Below, piece by piece: positions 34,888 through 44,340 of a DNA stretch of 64,000 nucleotides. The translations under genes and the position numbers were made by a program. Numbering within the stretch: the first letter of the stretch is position 1; each line of letters begins with the position of its first letter. The notes beneath the pieces were generated by a model. That model did not search any database. It was given only the letters and a program-made list of their open reading frames with translations, and was not told the origin of the DNA. Source of the DNA: JBLXBZ01 sp048265185 (GTDB taxonomy: Bacteria > Pseudomonadota > Alphaproteobacteria > Rhizobiales > Stappiaceae); the NCBI GenBank assembly GCA_048265185.1, contig JBLXBZ010000004.1:194250-258249 (forward strand), given 5' to 3'.

Positions 34888-35435
34888 CGAATTCCTCTCT
34901 GTTGACTAAGCGTTTCACGATCGTCACGACCGCTTTTCACGCTCTGACATTTGTTGACGTATTTCTTTATGGCTCATGTCTTTTAGCGCATGTTCGGACG
35001 TTTTCCCGAATGACATTTAACCGAAGACTATGGCCACACAACGTTAACCCAAACTCAGGCGCTCGAACTGCCAGCGCCTTTAATTTCGCATTACGTCGAT
35101 GGCCATAAAACCACTCTTATGTGAAAGAATTTAAAAATCGGTATTTTCCGATTATAAATTTTCACCTTTAAGATCGGTCAATCTACTTCAGCACATAATC
35201 CCCGTTAACGTCAGAAAACACGCGTCCTAAAACACTTCAGCGTCCGTGACCCTGAAACCATCAAGACAAACAGCCTAATCGTCATAAGCACACACGCTAC
35301 AGCAAACATGGGGATTTGAATATCTCTAAACAAGCCCCTGACGTTTATAAAACAGCGCGATTCACGTAAAAAATCTCTCGCTAAAACGCCATGTGATAGC
35401 GACGCCGGAAGAGGCGCCGCAAACCACCATTGATT
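34888..35435. other. AT-rich intergenic region
   Basis: This 550-bp gap lies between the Bax-inhibitor start and the 3' end of a secreted-protein gene. A plus-strand hairpin AGGCGCT/AGCGCCT with a nine-base loop and TTTAATTT behind it lies at 35057-35086, and a smaller AATCGG/CCGATT hairpin at 35136-35153. Neither is linked to a gene I can support, and I see no ORF with a ribosome binding site. Confidence 0.4.
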
Positions 35436-36206
35436 TTATTTTTTCATCGCCCGCAAACGGGAGGCGATTTGCTGATCACAATTGGTTTTCGGGTCTTTGA
35501 CGATTTCCTCGGCGGCGAAATCAAGAATTTCTTTCGCCGGATCAACCATCACGTCCGTGGTCACCCCGTCCCGAAACCACTGAAGAACGGCGTAATCACC
35601 GCCGCCATCCGTCAGAAACGCGATCGGCCGGCCATTTTCAACAATTCCGAGACGCCCAACCCGCACGGGCATGATCTGCACCTCACGCGATTTGCCGTCG
35701 ATGGTCATCTTGTTCTTCGCCAGATGCAGCCTCTTCAGCGTCGATCCGGAAGTTCCCCGCCAATGACCGAAAAGCCGCTCGCCTTTATTTTCCACCGAAA
35801 GACAGGAGTTCTTGTAATTGGGAATAGAAAGGCGATTGGCGGAGTATTCAACCGGCTCTTCATTTTTCACATGCAGCGAATATTTCATTTCATGTTCGCC
35901 GGTGCGATAAACCCGCACATTCGCCGGCAGATAATTAGGCTCGCCCAGATTGCGGATAAAGAAATCAAATTGATTCAGATCGTTAGTTCCCGCTTTACGG
36001 TAGAGCCAACGCGCTGGCAGCCCATTCTCATACACCAGCCAATCGCTGAGAATGAGGCCTTCCGGCCCGGTGGGTTTATTCAACTGCCAAACCCCAGTGT
36101 GAAATGGCGATTCAGCCTGAGCCGGCGCCGCCACGCCCACAACCGTCGCCGCGACAACTGACATTGCGGCTGTAAATTTAACTAAACGATCAAATGCGAT
36201 CCGCAT
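35436..36206 (-). CDS. Secreted protein of unknown function
   Basis: A 256-residue protein with a signal peptide of about 31 residues (basic start, FTAAMSVVAATVVGVAAPAQA, cleavage after AQA). The mature part is about 225 residues with two cysteines (KNSCLSV and KTNCDQQ) that could form a disulfide. I do not recognise the family. The ATG at 36206 has AGGGGAG upstream; the frame is open to 36284, but that part is unlike a signal sequence. It stands alone on the minus strand. Confidence 0.75.
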   Translation of the reverse strand: MRIAFDRLVKFTAAMSVVAATVVGVAAPAQAESPFHTGVWQLNKPTGPEGLILSDWLVYENGLPARWLYRKAGTNDLNQFDFFIRNLGEPNYLPANVRVYRTGEHEMKYSLHVKNEEPVEYSANRLSIPNYKNSCLSVENKGERLFGHWRGTSGSTLKRLHLAKNKMTIDGKSREVQIMPVRVGRLGIVENGRPIAFLTDGGGDYAVLQWFRDGVTTDVMVDPAKEILDFAAEEIVKDPKTNCDQQIASRLRAMKK

Positions 36207-36367
36207 CCCATGCTCCCCTATTCGCCAATGCGGCGAGAATTTTTCGCCGCGCCGGCATTTCGCCCAATATATCAAATTCTGCATCTCAGTTTATGTTGTG
36301 CCATGCTCCGCGCGCTATACGCAAGTATGGACAATTAAATTGAAAGCCATGGGATTTTTATTGCAAC

Positions 36368-38947
36368 TCAGAGATTTCGCAACACGGGGGCCGGTTTTTC
36401 GCCCAAAATACGCCAAGTGCCAATGAGCCCAAACCCCACCGTCAGCACGAGGGCGACGACGGCGGCGGTCATAGCGGAGAAAGGCATGAAGACGAAACTA
36501 CCGCCCATAATCTGCGTGACGATAAAATAGGCGGCGAGCGAGCCGGCGAAAACCGCGAACAGACAAGTCGCCAGCCCAAGAAGCGCATATTCCATGGCGA
36601 AAGCCGTGACCAAGCGTCCGCGCGTGGCCCCAAGGGTTTTCAAGATGACCGCATCATAGATCCTGTTCTGATGACTGGCGGCCAATGAGCCTGCGAGCAC
36701 CAGCACGCTGGCGATGAGAGTGACGGAGGCCGCGGCGCGCACCGCCCAGGCCAATTGCCCCAAAAGATCGTTCACCTGCGCGATGGCGTCTTTCACCCGG
36801 ATCGCCGTGACCGTCGGGAAATCAGCCGTGACGGCGCGCAACAACGACAGCTCCCGCGCGTCCTCCGCCTCCAGGCTTTCAAGCGGCTTGTCGAATGTGA
36901 TTGTCCTCAAATGCGCGTGAGGGGCGCCCGCGAATGTATTGGGTGAGAACACCATGACGAAATTTATCCCCAGCGACCGCCAGTTCAATTGGCGGAAATT
37001 GGCGATTTTGGCGGATATCTCTCGGCCCAGCACATTGACCGTGACGTCGTCGCCGACCTTGAGACCCAGCGCGGCCCCCGCCTTGCTTTCCATGGAAACC
37101 AATGGCGGGCCGGCGTAATCCTCGGGCCACCACGCTCCATCCGTCAATGTTGAATTTTCCGGAACGCTCGCCGAATATGTGATCCCACGATCCCCGCGCA
37201 AGACCCACGCTCCCTCTTGCGGCGCGTCGATCTGGTCAGAAGGCGTTCCTTTGAGCGAGGTGATCCGCCCGCGCAACATAGGCGCGCCGTCGATATCAGC
37301 CTGCGCCGCCGCCGTCCGCAAGACCCCGTCGAAAGCGTCTTTCTCCTCGTTCCGAACGTCCAGGAAGAAAAAGCTCGGCGCTTCTTGCGCGATCGTCGAC
37401 GTCAGCTCACGGCGCAAATTCGCGTCGATCAACGACAAGGCCACCAGCAGCGTCAACCCCAACCCCAGCGATAAAACCACGGAGGGGGTCAGCGCGCCGG
37501 GACGATGAATATTGGCCACCGCCATTCGCAATTCCGTCGAGCGGATTCCCCGCCAGCGCCGGGCGAGCGTCATGACGCCCCGCCCAACTCCGAGAAGCAA
37601 CACGAAAGTCAGCAACGACGCGCCGATGTAAATCACCGCGATCCGTTGATCATAGGCCAGAACAACCGCCAACACGGAAAGCGCCGCCGCCGTCGTCATG
37701 GTCGCCGCAATATATCGCCGGCGCGGCCAGCCGCTCTGCGCGCTGGCCTCATCACGAAACAAAGCGCGCGGAGAGATGTCATGCGCGCGCCCCAAAGGCC
37801 AAAGCGCAAAGGCCAAAGCTGTCAAGTAACCATAAATCAGGCCAAGACCGAGCTCCATGGGATAGATTGCAGTGACGGCCTGCACCGGCAACACGCTGGA
37901 GAGAACTCCCGCCGCAATGAACGGGATAAGCGCGCCAAGCATGAGCCCAAGCCCCACGCCGATGGAGGCGAGAATCAAAATCTGAACAAGATAAACCTGA
38001 AAAACGAAGCCGCCGCGCGCGCCAATGCATTTAAATGTAGCGATAACCGCCCGTTTTGTGTCCAGAAAAGCCCGCACGGCGTTGGCCACGCCGACGCCTC
38101 CCACAACCAGCGCGGTCAGGCCCACAAGGCTGAGAAACTGGGCGAAACGCGTGATGTTGCGCTCAAGGCCGGGCGCGGCCTCCGTACGCGCCCGTATGCG
38201 CCAACCCGCTTTGGGAAACTCTTGTCCGGCCTCGTCCATAATCGCCGCGATTTGCCCGTCGCTGGTTTGCGCGGGCAAGGCCACCCGATAGCGCCAACGC
38301 ACCAAGCCTCCCGGTTGAACCAACGCCGTCTGTTCAAGCCCTTCATGGGAGATCATCAGCCTCGGACCAAGCTCAAGCCCCCCAGCCAATCTGTCCGGCT
38401 CGCGCAGGATCGTCGCGGCGATGCGGAATTTCCCGCGGCCAACGGCGATCTCATCGCCCACGCTCAAGTTTAACCGAGCCAGCAAACCGGCGTCCGCCGC
38501 CGCGCCAAAAACTCCGTCTTGAGGCCGAAGAGCGTCCGCAAGGGTCATTCCCTGTGAAAGCTCCACCGCCCCCACAAGCGGATAGGCCTCGTCAACCGCT
38601 TTCAATTCAACCAGATTTTGATCCAGCGTGTCCGGCACGCGCGCCATGGTACGCAAGCCCGCCACTTTGGATACATCGCCAAGCTTTTCAATAAACGCAA
38701 ACTCCGCGTCATCCGCCTCGCGGTGAATCAGGGAAAAAGAGATATCCCCGCCTAAAATGGACGTTCCCTCGGCCAAAATGCCGTCCGTAAGCGCCCTTGA
38801 AACGGAGCTGACGCCGGAAATCGCCGCAACCCCTAGCGCGATACAGGCGATGAAAATGTAAAACCCGCGCAAGCCTCCTCGAAGCTCGCGCAAAGCGAAA
38901 CGCGCCGCCAATGAAAACGGCGGGGTGAAGTCTGATGTCGCCGACAT
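36368..38947 (-). CDS. ABC transporter permease, YbbP/FtsX type
   Basis: An 859-residue inner-membrane protein with two FtsX-like permease domains. The first membrane segment is near residues 30-50 (GFYIFIACIALGVAAISGVS), followed by a large periplasmic domain, a cluster of segments at about 265-480, a second periplasmic domain and three final segments (the first in VTLIASVLVLAGSLAASHQN). This is the YbbP layout. With YbbA-type ATPases such systems are thought to extrude hydrophobic molecules or lipoprotein-like cargo. Its ATG directly abuts the stop of the ATPase gene. Confidence 0.9.
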   Translation of the reverse strand: MSATSDFTPPFSLAARFALRELRGGLRGFYIFIACIALGVAAISGVSSVSRALTDGILAEGTSILGGDISFSLIHREADDAEFAFIEKLGDVSKVAGLRTMARVPDTLDQNLVELKAVDEAYPLVGAVELSQGMTLADALRPQDGVFGAAADAGLLARLNLSVGDEIAVGRGKFRIAATILREPDRLAGGLELGPRLMISHEGLEQTALVQPGGLVRWRYRVALPAQTSDGQIAAIMDEAGQEFPKAGWRIRARTEAAPGLERNITRFAQFLSLVGLTALVVGGVGVANAVRAFLDTKRAVIATFKCIGARGGFVFQVYLVQILILASIGVGLGLMLGALIPFIAAGVLSSVLPVQAVTAIYPMELGLGLIYGYLTALAFALWPLGRAHDISPRALFRDEASAQSGWPRRRYIAATMTTAAALSVLAVVLAYDQRIAVIYIGASLLTFVLLLGVGRGVMTLARRWRGIRSTELRMAVANIHRPGALTPSVVLSLGLGLTLLVALSLIDANLRRELTSTIAQEAPSFFFLDVRNEEKDAFDGVLRTAAAQADIDGAPMLRGRITSLKGTPSDQIDAPQEGAWVLRGDRGITYSASVPENSTLTDGAWWPEDYAGPPLVSMESKAGAALGLKVGDDVTVNVLGREISAKIANFRQLNWRSLGINFVMVFSPNTFAGAPHAHLRTITFDKPLESLEAEDARELSLLRAVTADFPTVTAIRVKDAIAQVNDLLGQLAWAVRAAASVTLIASVLVLAGSLAASHQNRIYDAVILKTLGATRGRLVTAFAMEYALLGLATCLFAVFAGSLAAYFIVTQIMGGSFVFMPFSAMTAAVVALVLTVGFGLIGTWRILGEKPAPVLRNL

Positions 38948-39670
38948 TCACGCGCCCCCAACTGCAAGCGCGCCAATCGCCTCATGGGCTTCAATCACCC
39001 CCGAACGGACCCGCACAGTTTGATCGCACCGTTTCGCCAGCCCCGGATCATGAGTGACAAGCACAAGCGTCGCCCCCCGCTCCCGCTTGGCGCGGAACAT
39101 CAACTCGATAATTTGCTCGCCCGTGGACTCATCCAGATTTCCAGTTGGCTCATCGGCGATCAAGATCTTCGGCTCCCCGACCAACGCCCGCGCGATCGCC
39201 ACTCTTTGCTGCTCGCCGCCTGACATTTGCGCCGGATAATGAGACGTCCGCTCCTTCAAGCCCACCGCCTCCAGCTCCGCCCGCGCTTTCTCCATCGCGT
39301 TTTTATCGCCCGACAGCTCCAGCGGCACGGCCACATTCTCCAGCGCCGTCATATTCGGAATCAGGTGAAATGACTGGAAGATGATCCCCACGTTCAGCCC
39401 GCGAAACCGCGCCAGCTCGTCTTCATCAAGGCGCGTCAGATCCTCGCCGGCGGCCAGCACTTTTCCCGCGTCAGGGCGTTCAAGCCCCGCCATAACCATC
39501 AAGAGCGTCGACTTTCCCGATCCGGACGGCCCAACGAGCCCAACGGAGCGGCCCATCTCCACGTCAAGATCAATTCCCTTGAGAATATGAACCTTCCCAG
39601 CCCCCGCGCCGAGCGAAAGATGAACCCCTTGAAGTGAAATTACTGGAGAGGCGGCTGGTCCATTTGTCAT
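38948..39670 (-). CDS. ABC transporter ATP-binding protein, YbbA/LolD type
   Basis: A 240-residue ATPase. Walker A is GLVGPSGSGKSTLLMVMAGL near residue 42, the signature is MSGGEQQRVAIARALVGEP and Walker B is ILIADEPTGNLDEST. It is closest to the YbbA/LolD/MacB group and pairs with the adjacent permease. It is divergent from a TesA-like esterase gene, the same neighbour YbbA has in E. coli, which strengthens the YbbAP assignment. Confidence 0.92.
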   Translation of the reverse strand: MTNGPAASPVISLQGVHLSLGAGAGKVHILKGIDLDVEMGRSVGLVGPSGSGKSTLLMVMAGLERPDAGKVLAAGEDLTRLDEDELARFRGLNVGIIFQSFHLIPNMTALENVAVPLELSGDKNAMEKARAELEAVGLKERTSHYPAQMSGGEQQRVAIARALVGEPKILIADEPTGNLDESTGEQIIELMFRAKRERGATLVLVTHDPGLAKRCDQTVRVRSGVIEAHEAIGALAVGGA

Positions 39671-39793
39671 AAAACGTCCTATATATCGGGTTCAAAACAT
39701 ATGTTCGGCGGATCATGGTCGCGAAGATACCGCATGCGCTCGCCCCATATGGGGCGAAGAGAACAATCATTCCAGTAGTGGAACCGGGAAGCA

Positions 39794-40465
39794 ATGTCTG
39801 AAAATACAGAATTATTCTCTACCCGCGTCTTGGGGCCGATTTTTTTGATGGTCATCGCCGCGCTCATGTTCATAGGCCCGCATGGGGCCGCAGCTGAAGA
39901 AAAACCGCTGAAAATCGTCGCTCTCGGCGACAGTCTCACCGCCGGATATCAGTTGTCGCCCGGCGAAGCTTTCCCGGTTCAACTGCAAGAGGCGCTACGC
40001 GCGCGCGGCCATCACATTGACGTGATCAACGCCGGCGTCTCCGGCGACACCACCAGCGGCGGGCTGTCTCGCCTTGACTGGTCCATCCCCCCCGACGCGA
40101 ACGCCGTCATTGTCGAACTGGGCGCCAATGACGCCTTGCGCGGCCTGCCCACGGAAACCACCCGGCGCAATCTTGACGAAATCGTCGCCAAGCTCAAACA
40201 ACGAGGATTGAATATCCTTCTGGTCGGGATGCGCGCCCCCAACAGCATGGGCGAATCCTATGTTGAAAAATTCGATCCGATCTTCGAAGAGGTGGCGGCC
40301 ACCCACGACACGCTCTATTATCCGTTCTTCCTCGAAGGCATTCCCATTTCGCCCGAGACGGTTCTTGCCGATGGCATGCACCCGACCGGCGCGGGAGTCG
40401 CCATCATCGTTGAAAACATCCTCCCCATGGTGGAGGAACTCATCGACCGGGCGCGGGCCTCATAG
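39794..40465 (+). CDS. tesA: SGNH arylesterase/thioesterase, TesA-like
   Basis: A 223-residue exported esterase. An N-terminal hydrophobic segment (about 12-33, ending GAAAEE) looks like a signal peptide. Catalytic blocks are ALGDSLTAGYQLSPGEAFP (nucleophile Ser), NAGVSGDTTSGG, VELGANDALRGLP and the final DGMHPTGAG (Asp and His). TesA hydrolyses acyl-CoA and lysophospholipids in the periplasm. It is divergent from the YbbAP system, the same conserved neighbourhood as in E. coli. Confidence 0.9.
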   Translation: MSENTELFSTRVLGPIFLMVIAALMFIGPHGAAAEEKPLKIVALGDSLTAGYQLSPGEAFPVQLQEALRARGHHIDVINAGVSGDTTSGGLSRLDWSIPPDANAVIVELGANDALRGLPTETTRRNLDEIVAKLKQRGLNILLVGMRAPNSMGESYVEKFDPIFEEVAATHDTLYYPFFLEGIPISPETVLADGMHPTGAGVAIIVENILPMVEELIDRARAS

Positions 40466-40560
40466 CTTTATGCGCCTCCCCGCATTCAACAAGCTTCTCG
40501 CCTTCTGGCGCGCGTCGCCACGACACCACTCATATCTATTGAACCACCCAAGGGGATAAA

Positions 40561-41613
40561 ATGGACTATCGACGTTTAGGCCGCACCGATCTTAAAGTCT
40601 CCAGCCTGTCGCTGGGAACCATGACGTTCGGCGAACAAAACACCGAGGCCGAAGGCCACGCGCAAATGGATATGGCCGTTGACAAGGGCGTCAATCTATT
40701 TGATGCGGCCGAGCTTTATCCGATCCCGCCAAAGCCGGAAACTCAGGGGCGCACCGAAGAAATCATCGGCTCCTGGCTGAAGGCGCGCGGCAATCGCGAC
40801 AAGATGATTATCGCGACCAAAGTCGTCGGCCGCTCGGACAACACCTGGTTTCGTGATGACGGATCAAAAACGCAACTGACACGCGCCCAGATCGAAGAAG
40901 CGGTGAACAAAAGCCTGAAGCGGCTGGGAACCGATTATATCGATCTCTACCAAATCCATTGGCCGGACCGACGCGTTCCCGGATTTGGCTCCAACCCCAC
41001 CATGTGGAGCGATGTGGAGCCAGCGGCGGATGAAAACTCCATCGAAAGCGTCCTTGAGGTGATGGGCGATCTGGTGAAAGCTGGTAAAATTCGTCATCTT
41101 GGCCTTTCCAACGAAAGCCCTTGGGGCGTCATGAGCTTTTTGCGCGCCTCCGAACAAAAAGGCCTGCCGCGGGTCGTTTCAGTTCAAAACGCCTATTCAT
41201 TCGTCAACCGAACCTATGAAACAGGTCTGGCCGAAGTTGGCCTTCGCGAGGATGTGGGCTTATTGGCTTATTCCGTTCTGGCGCAAGGCTATCTGACAGG
41301 AAAATACCGCAATGGCGCCAAGCCAGCCGGCGCGCGAAAAACCCTGTTCGAACGGCTCCAGCGCTATGAAAAGCCCGGCGCGGAAGAGGCCATCAACGCC
41401 TATCTGGATCTGGCGCAAGAGCTGTCGGTTGACGCCGTGCAATTGTCCATCGCCTTCGCCCAATCCCGCTCGTTCACCACCTCGGTCATTCTCGGCGCAA
41501 CCACGCTGGCCCAGCTTGAACACGACCTGGAAGCGTCCTCCTTCAAGCTGACGCCCGAAATCGAAGAAAAAATCAACGCGATTTTCCAGCTTCGCGGCAA
41601 TCCTTGCCCATAA
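40561..41613 (+). CDS. Aldo/keto reductase, Tas-like
   Basis: A 350-residue NADP(H)-dependent oxidoreductase with a TIM-barrel fold. The start MDYRRLGRTDLKVSSLSLGT and the tetrad residues in LFDAAELYPIPPKP (Asp, Tyr), ATKVVG (Lys) and YQIHWPDRR (His) are seen. The length and the YPIPPKPET insertion match the Tas/YghZ-like subgroup. The physiological substrate is unknown. AAGGGG precedes the ATG. A hairpin follows the gene. Confidence 0.93.
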   Translation: MDYRRLGRTDLKVSSLSLGTMTFGEQNTEAEGHAQMDMAVDKGVNLFDAAELYPIPPKPETQGRTEEIIGSWLKARGNRDKMIIATKVVGRSDNTWFRDDGSKTQLTRAQIEEAVNKSLKRLGTDYIDLYQIHWPDRRVPGFGSNPTMWSDVEPAADENSIESVLEVMGDLVKAGKIRHLGLSNESPWGVMSFLRASEQKGLPRVVSVQNAYSFVNRTYETGLAEVGLREDVGLLAYSVLAQGYLTGKYRNGAKPAGARKTLFERLQRYEKPGAEEAINAYLDLAQELSVDAVQLSIAFAQSRSFTTSVILGATTLAQLEHDLEASSFKLTPEIEEKINAIFQLRGNPCP

Positions 41614-41632
41614 GCTGACCCCGGAGAAATCC

Positions 41633-41667
41633 AAAGCCCGGCCGCGATCGCCAAGCGGGCGGGCTTT
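41633..41667. terminator. Hairpin after the aldo/keto reductase gene
   Basis: AAAGCCCG and CGGGCTTT are separated by 19 bases, between two converging genes. There is only a short T stretch on either strand. It probably serves both directions. Confidence 0.5.
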
Positions 41668-41683
41668 CAACGCAGGCGTTTCA

Positions 41684-42715
41684 TTACGCCCCTTTGACGT
41701 GAAAATACGTTTCGGACGGATGCGTCAAGGCGGCGCTCCTACGAACTTCATCCGCCTTTGCATGAGCGCCGCTTTGCTCCAGAAGCTTGACCCGTCCCAT
41801 GGGAAACAGCTTTCGCCATCGCTTTGGCGCCTTATTCAAAATCGGATCGGCCTCAATTTGCGCCTGCGCCGCCTCAAGCGTGGCCAGCGCCAACGCTTCC
41901 TCGCCCAACCGGGAAAAAATATTAGCCTGCAATAATTGCATGCCCGGATTAGCCTCATAGGCCGGAAGCTGTGGCAATATCTGCGGATCCAACGCATGAC
42001 CAGCGGCGAAAGCGCGGCCCATGGCCGCGAAAGCCGCGATGGATTTCAGATCCATCTCCAACGCAAGCCCCCGCTCGTTGATCTCCCGATCCAATTCCCG
42101 CTCAAAAGTGCGCGTCAACTTGCGAATGATATTCAGCGTATAAAGATGATCATGGTTCGCATGGGAGCTGCGCAGCAAATGCCACCGCACATTGGGCGGC
42201 GCGTCACGCCCAAACAACAACCCGGCGGAATGGCAATCGGCGGCGTCGAAACCGCCAAAAATCAAATGCAATGGAAATTGGGCCTTCGAGCCGAGAATCG
42301 CCGCCGCCAGATCTGGCGCCCGGGCGAGATCAATCTCAGGCGAGAGCCCCCCCCCGCTCTGACTTCCCGCAAAGCCAAGCTGCAATTCCGGACCAAAAGC
42401 GTAGATTTCGCCGTCGCCGCGGCGAAGCCCCGACAACAAAGCGCCGAAAGCGCCCTTGGACGCTCCGTAATAAATGATACGCCGCGCATCCATCCGAGAG
42501 GCGGCCGCGTCTATAGCCCGGTCGATTTGCTCCTCAAGGCCAAGATACCAGCAAGCGTCCGGGCAATTGAGAAACAGGCACCCATGAACCGTTTGCGTAA
42601 ACAGCCGCTCCAGCCCGAATTTTCCTTCCGGCGTTCGCGCGTGCGAAAACACCACCACAAGGATTGAAGAACCGCGCGCCTCTTTGTAGCGCCAAGCTAA
42701 TTGCGCGCCCGTCAT
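41684..42715 (-). CDS. Alpha/beta-hydrolase-like protein with C-terminal helical repeats, unknown
   Basis: A 343-residue protein with no signal peptide. The first 200 residues suggest an alpha/beta-hydrolase fold: a nucleophile-elbow-like IIYYGASKGAFGALLSG near residue 80, a possible acid in LIFGGFDAADCHSAG and a possible His in LLRSSHANHDHLYTL. The last 100 residues are helical and TPR-like (LQANIFSRLGEEALALATLE). I cannot name the family or substrate. A run of nine G on the coding strand (42347-42355, residues about 121-123) could make the frame unstable. It lies between two terminator-like hairpins, so it is probably monocistronic. Confidence 0.65.
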   Translation of the reverse strand: MTGAQLAWRYKEARGSSILVVVFSHARTPEGKFGLERLFTQTVHGCLFLNCPDACWYLGLEEQIDRAIDAAASRMDARRIIYYGASKGAFGALLSGLRRGDGEIYAFGPELQLGFAGSQSGGGLSPEIDLARAPDLAAAILGSKAQFPLHLIFGGFDAADCHSAGLLFGRDAPPNVRWHLLRSSHANHDHLYTLNIIRKLTRTFERELDREINERGLALEMDLKSIAAFAAMGRAFAAGHALDPQILPQLPAYEANPGMQLLQANIFSRLGEEALALATLEAAQAQIEADPILNKAPKRWRKLFPMGRVKLLEQSGAHAKADEVRRSAALTHPSETYFHVKGA

Positions 42716-42797
42716 TGAAAATCCGTCTTGCGCCGTTGGACGTCACTTCAAGTCTCGAAGGAGAAGCCCCCTTCCACATGACTTGATAATACGAAAA

Positions 42798-42823
42798 TAC
42801 CCGGCCAAACGCGTTGACCGGGT
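42798..42823 (-). terminator. Terminator of rhlE
   Basis: ACCCGG/CCGGGT stem extended by CAA/TTG around a five-base loop, followed on the minus strand by ATTTTCG. It lies 22 bp after the rhlE stop. Confidence 0.7.
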
Positions 42824-42845
42824 GTTTTCAATTTTTCATGAAAGC

Positions 42846-44195
42846 TTACTGCTGTCCAAGAGGCGCCCAGCGCTTACCGCTGGCGCCGCCATTGGAGCGT
42901 GGGCGGCGATGCTGCGCCTCCCCGCCTTCTTTGCGGCCTTCGCCGCTGCGAGCGCCAGCGCTACGCGCGCCGCCGCCATTTGGCCGCCCCGCGCCGCCGC
43001 GCCCACCGCCACCGGAACGGCGATTGCCGCCGCGTGGTTTCGCAGGAGCGCTTTCCGTGTAAGGCCCAGCCTCAAAACCCGGCATCACGTCAATCGACTG
43101 TTTAGTCAACCGCTCGACCGAGCGAAGCAGGCTCCGTTCGTCGCCCGCCACCAGCGAAATGGCGATTCCCTCGGCTCCGGCGCGCGCCGTCCGTCCGATC
43201 CGGTGGACATAAGTCTCCGGAACATTGGGCATCTCGTAATTCACCACATGGCTGACGCTGTCCACGTCAATGCCGCGAGCGGCGATATCCGTGGCCACCA
43301 GAACTTTGATATTGCCGGATTTGAAGCCCGCCAACGCGCGTTGACGCTGGCCCTGGCTTTTATTGCCGTGCAAAGCGTCGGCGGAAATGCCGGCGGCTTC
43401 AAGATTCTTGGCCACCCGGTCTGCGCCGCGTTTGGTGCGGGTGAAAACGATCGAGCGGGTCACGTCGTCGCCGGAAAGAATCTTGCGCAGAACGGAAGAT
43501 TTCATTCCCCCCGCCACATGCGCCACTTTCTGGGTCACCCGATCCGCAGTTTTCGCCACAGGCGTAACGGCGACTTTCTCCGGGTTGGTCAAGAAGCGGT
43601 CGGCCAGTTCGGAGATGTCCTTGGGCATGGTGGCCGAGAAGAACAGCGACTGGCGTTTGGCCGGCAACAATTCCGCGATCCGGCGCAACGCATGAATAAA
43701 GCCCAGATCCATCATCTGATCGGCTTCATCGAGCACAAAGACTTCCATGTCGTCGAAATGCAGCGCCCGGCGGTCATAAAGATCAAGCAGCCGGCCCGGC
43801 GTCGCCACCAAGATATCCAACCCGCGCTGCAAGGCGCGGATCTGACGCCCGTAAGGCGTGCCGCCGACGACCACGCTTGAGAACAAGCGGGCTTTCTTGG
43901 CGTATTTACGGATGCTGTCATTGATCTGATCGGCCAACTCGCGAGTCGGCGCCAGCACCAGCATTCGCACGCCACGTGGGCTTGGGCGAATGTTGGACTG
44001 CAACAATCTGTCAATTGAAGGCAACGAGAAGGCTGCGGTCTTGCCGGTGCCAGTCTGGGCGATGCCAAGCAAATCGCGACCTGCGAGAACAAAAGGAATG
44101 GCCTGAGCCTGAATAGGCGTCGGCGTCGTATAGTTTTCAGCCTCCAAAGCAAGCAAAACAGGCTTGCTAAGGCCAAGTGATTGAAAATCGGTCAA
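42846..44195 (-). CDS. rhlE: DEAD-box ATP-dependent RNA helicase RhlE
   Basis: A 449-residue RNA helicase. Q-motif region FQSLGLSKPVLLALEAENY, motif I AQTGTGKTAAFSLP, motif II FVLDEADQMMDLGF, motif III FSATMP and motif VI YVHRIGRTARAGAEG are all present. The last 80 residues form a Gly/Arg-rich basic tail, as in RhlE proteins, likely for RNA contact. These enzymes help rRNA maturation and cold growth. It is preceded by a palindrome at 44280. Confidence 0.94.
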   Translation of the reverse strand: MTDFQSLGLSKPVLLALEAENYTTPTPIQAQAIPFVLAGRDLLGIAQTGTGKTAAFSLPSIDRLLQSNIRPSPRGVRMLVLAPTRELADQINDSIRKYAKKARLFSSVVVGGTPYGRQIRALQRGLDILVATPGRLLDLYDRRALHFDDMEVFVLDEADQMMDLGFIHALRRIAELLPAKRQSLFFSATMPKDISELADRFLTNPEKVAVTPVAKTADRVTQKVAHVAGGMKSSVLRKILSGDDVTRSIVFTRTKRGADRVAKNLEAAGISADALHGNKSQGQRQRALAGFKSGNIKVLVATDIAARGIDVDSVSHVVNYEMPNVPETYVHRIGRTARAGAEGIAISLVAGDERSLLRSVERLTKQSIDVMPGFEAGPYTESAPAKPRGGNRRSGGGGRGGAGRPNGGGARSAGARSGEGRKEGGEAQHRRPRSNGGASGKRWAPLGQQ

Positions 44196-44279
44196 TTCGT
44201 AACTTTCAAAGCTTCGCGGAAGCGAATCGCCACATCAGGCCAATCCACACCGCGCACGGGCATCGCCGGCAGAAACGAT

Positions 44280-44301
44280 AATACGCCTAATAGGACGTAT
44301 T
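44280..44301. promoter_or_regulatory. Operator-like palindrome upstream of rhlE
   Basis: AATACG-CCTA-A-TAGG-A-CGTATT is a near-perfect 22-base dyad about 85 bp upstream of rhlE and 40 bp upstream of a small plus-strand ORF. Its size and AT/GC pattern look like a protein binding site. No candidate regulator is adjacent. Confidence 0.4.
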
Positions 44302-44340
44302 CGTTCGCCGTCAATCAGCCTCGCGTGAAGGAGGTCCGTG

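Noticed and set aside
37505..38473. 322-codon plus-strand ORF
   Set aside because: Antisense to the YbbP-type permease; composition (Arg, His, Gln-rich) is that of a shadow frame.
42783..43880. 365-codon plus-strand ORF
   Set aside because: It lies almost entirely antisense to rhlE, whose motifs are all intact; the frame stays open because of GC-biased codon use.
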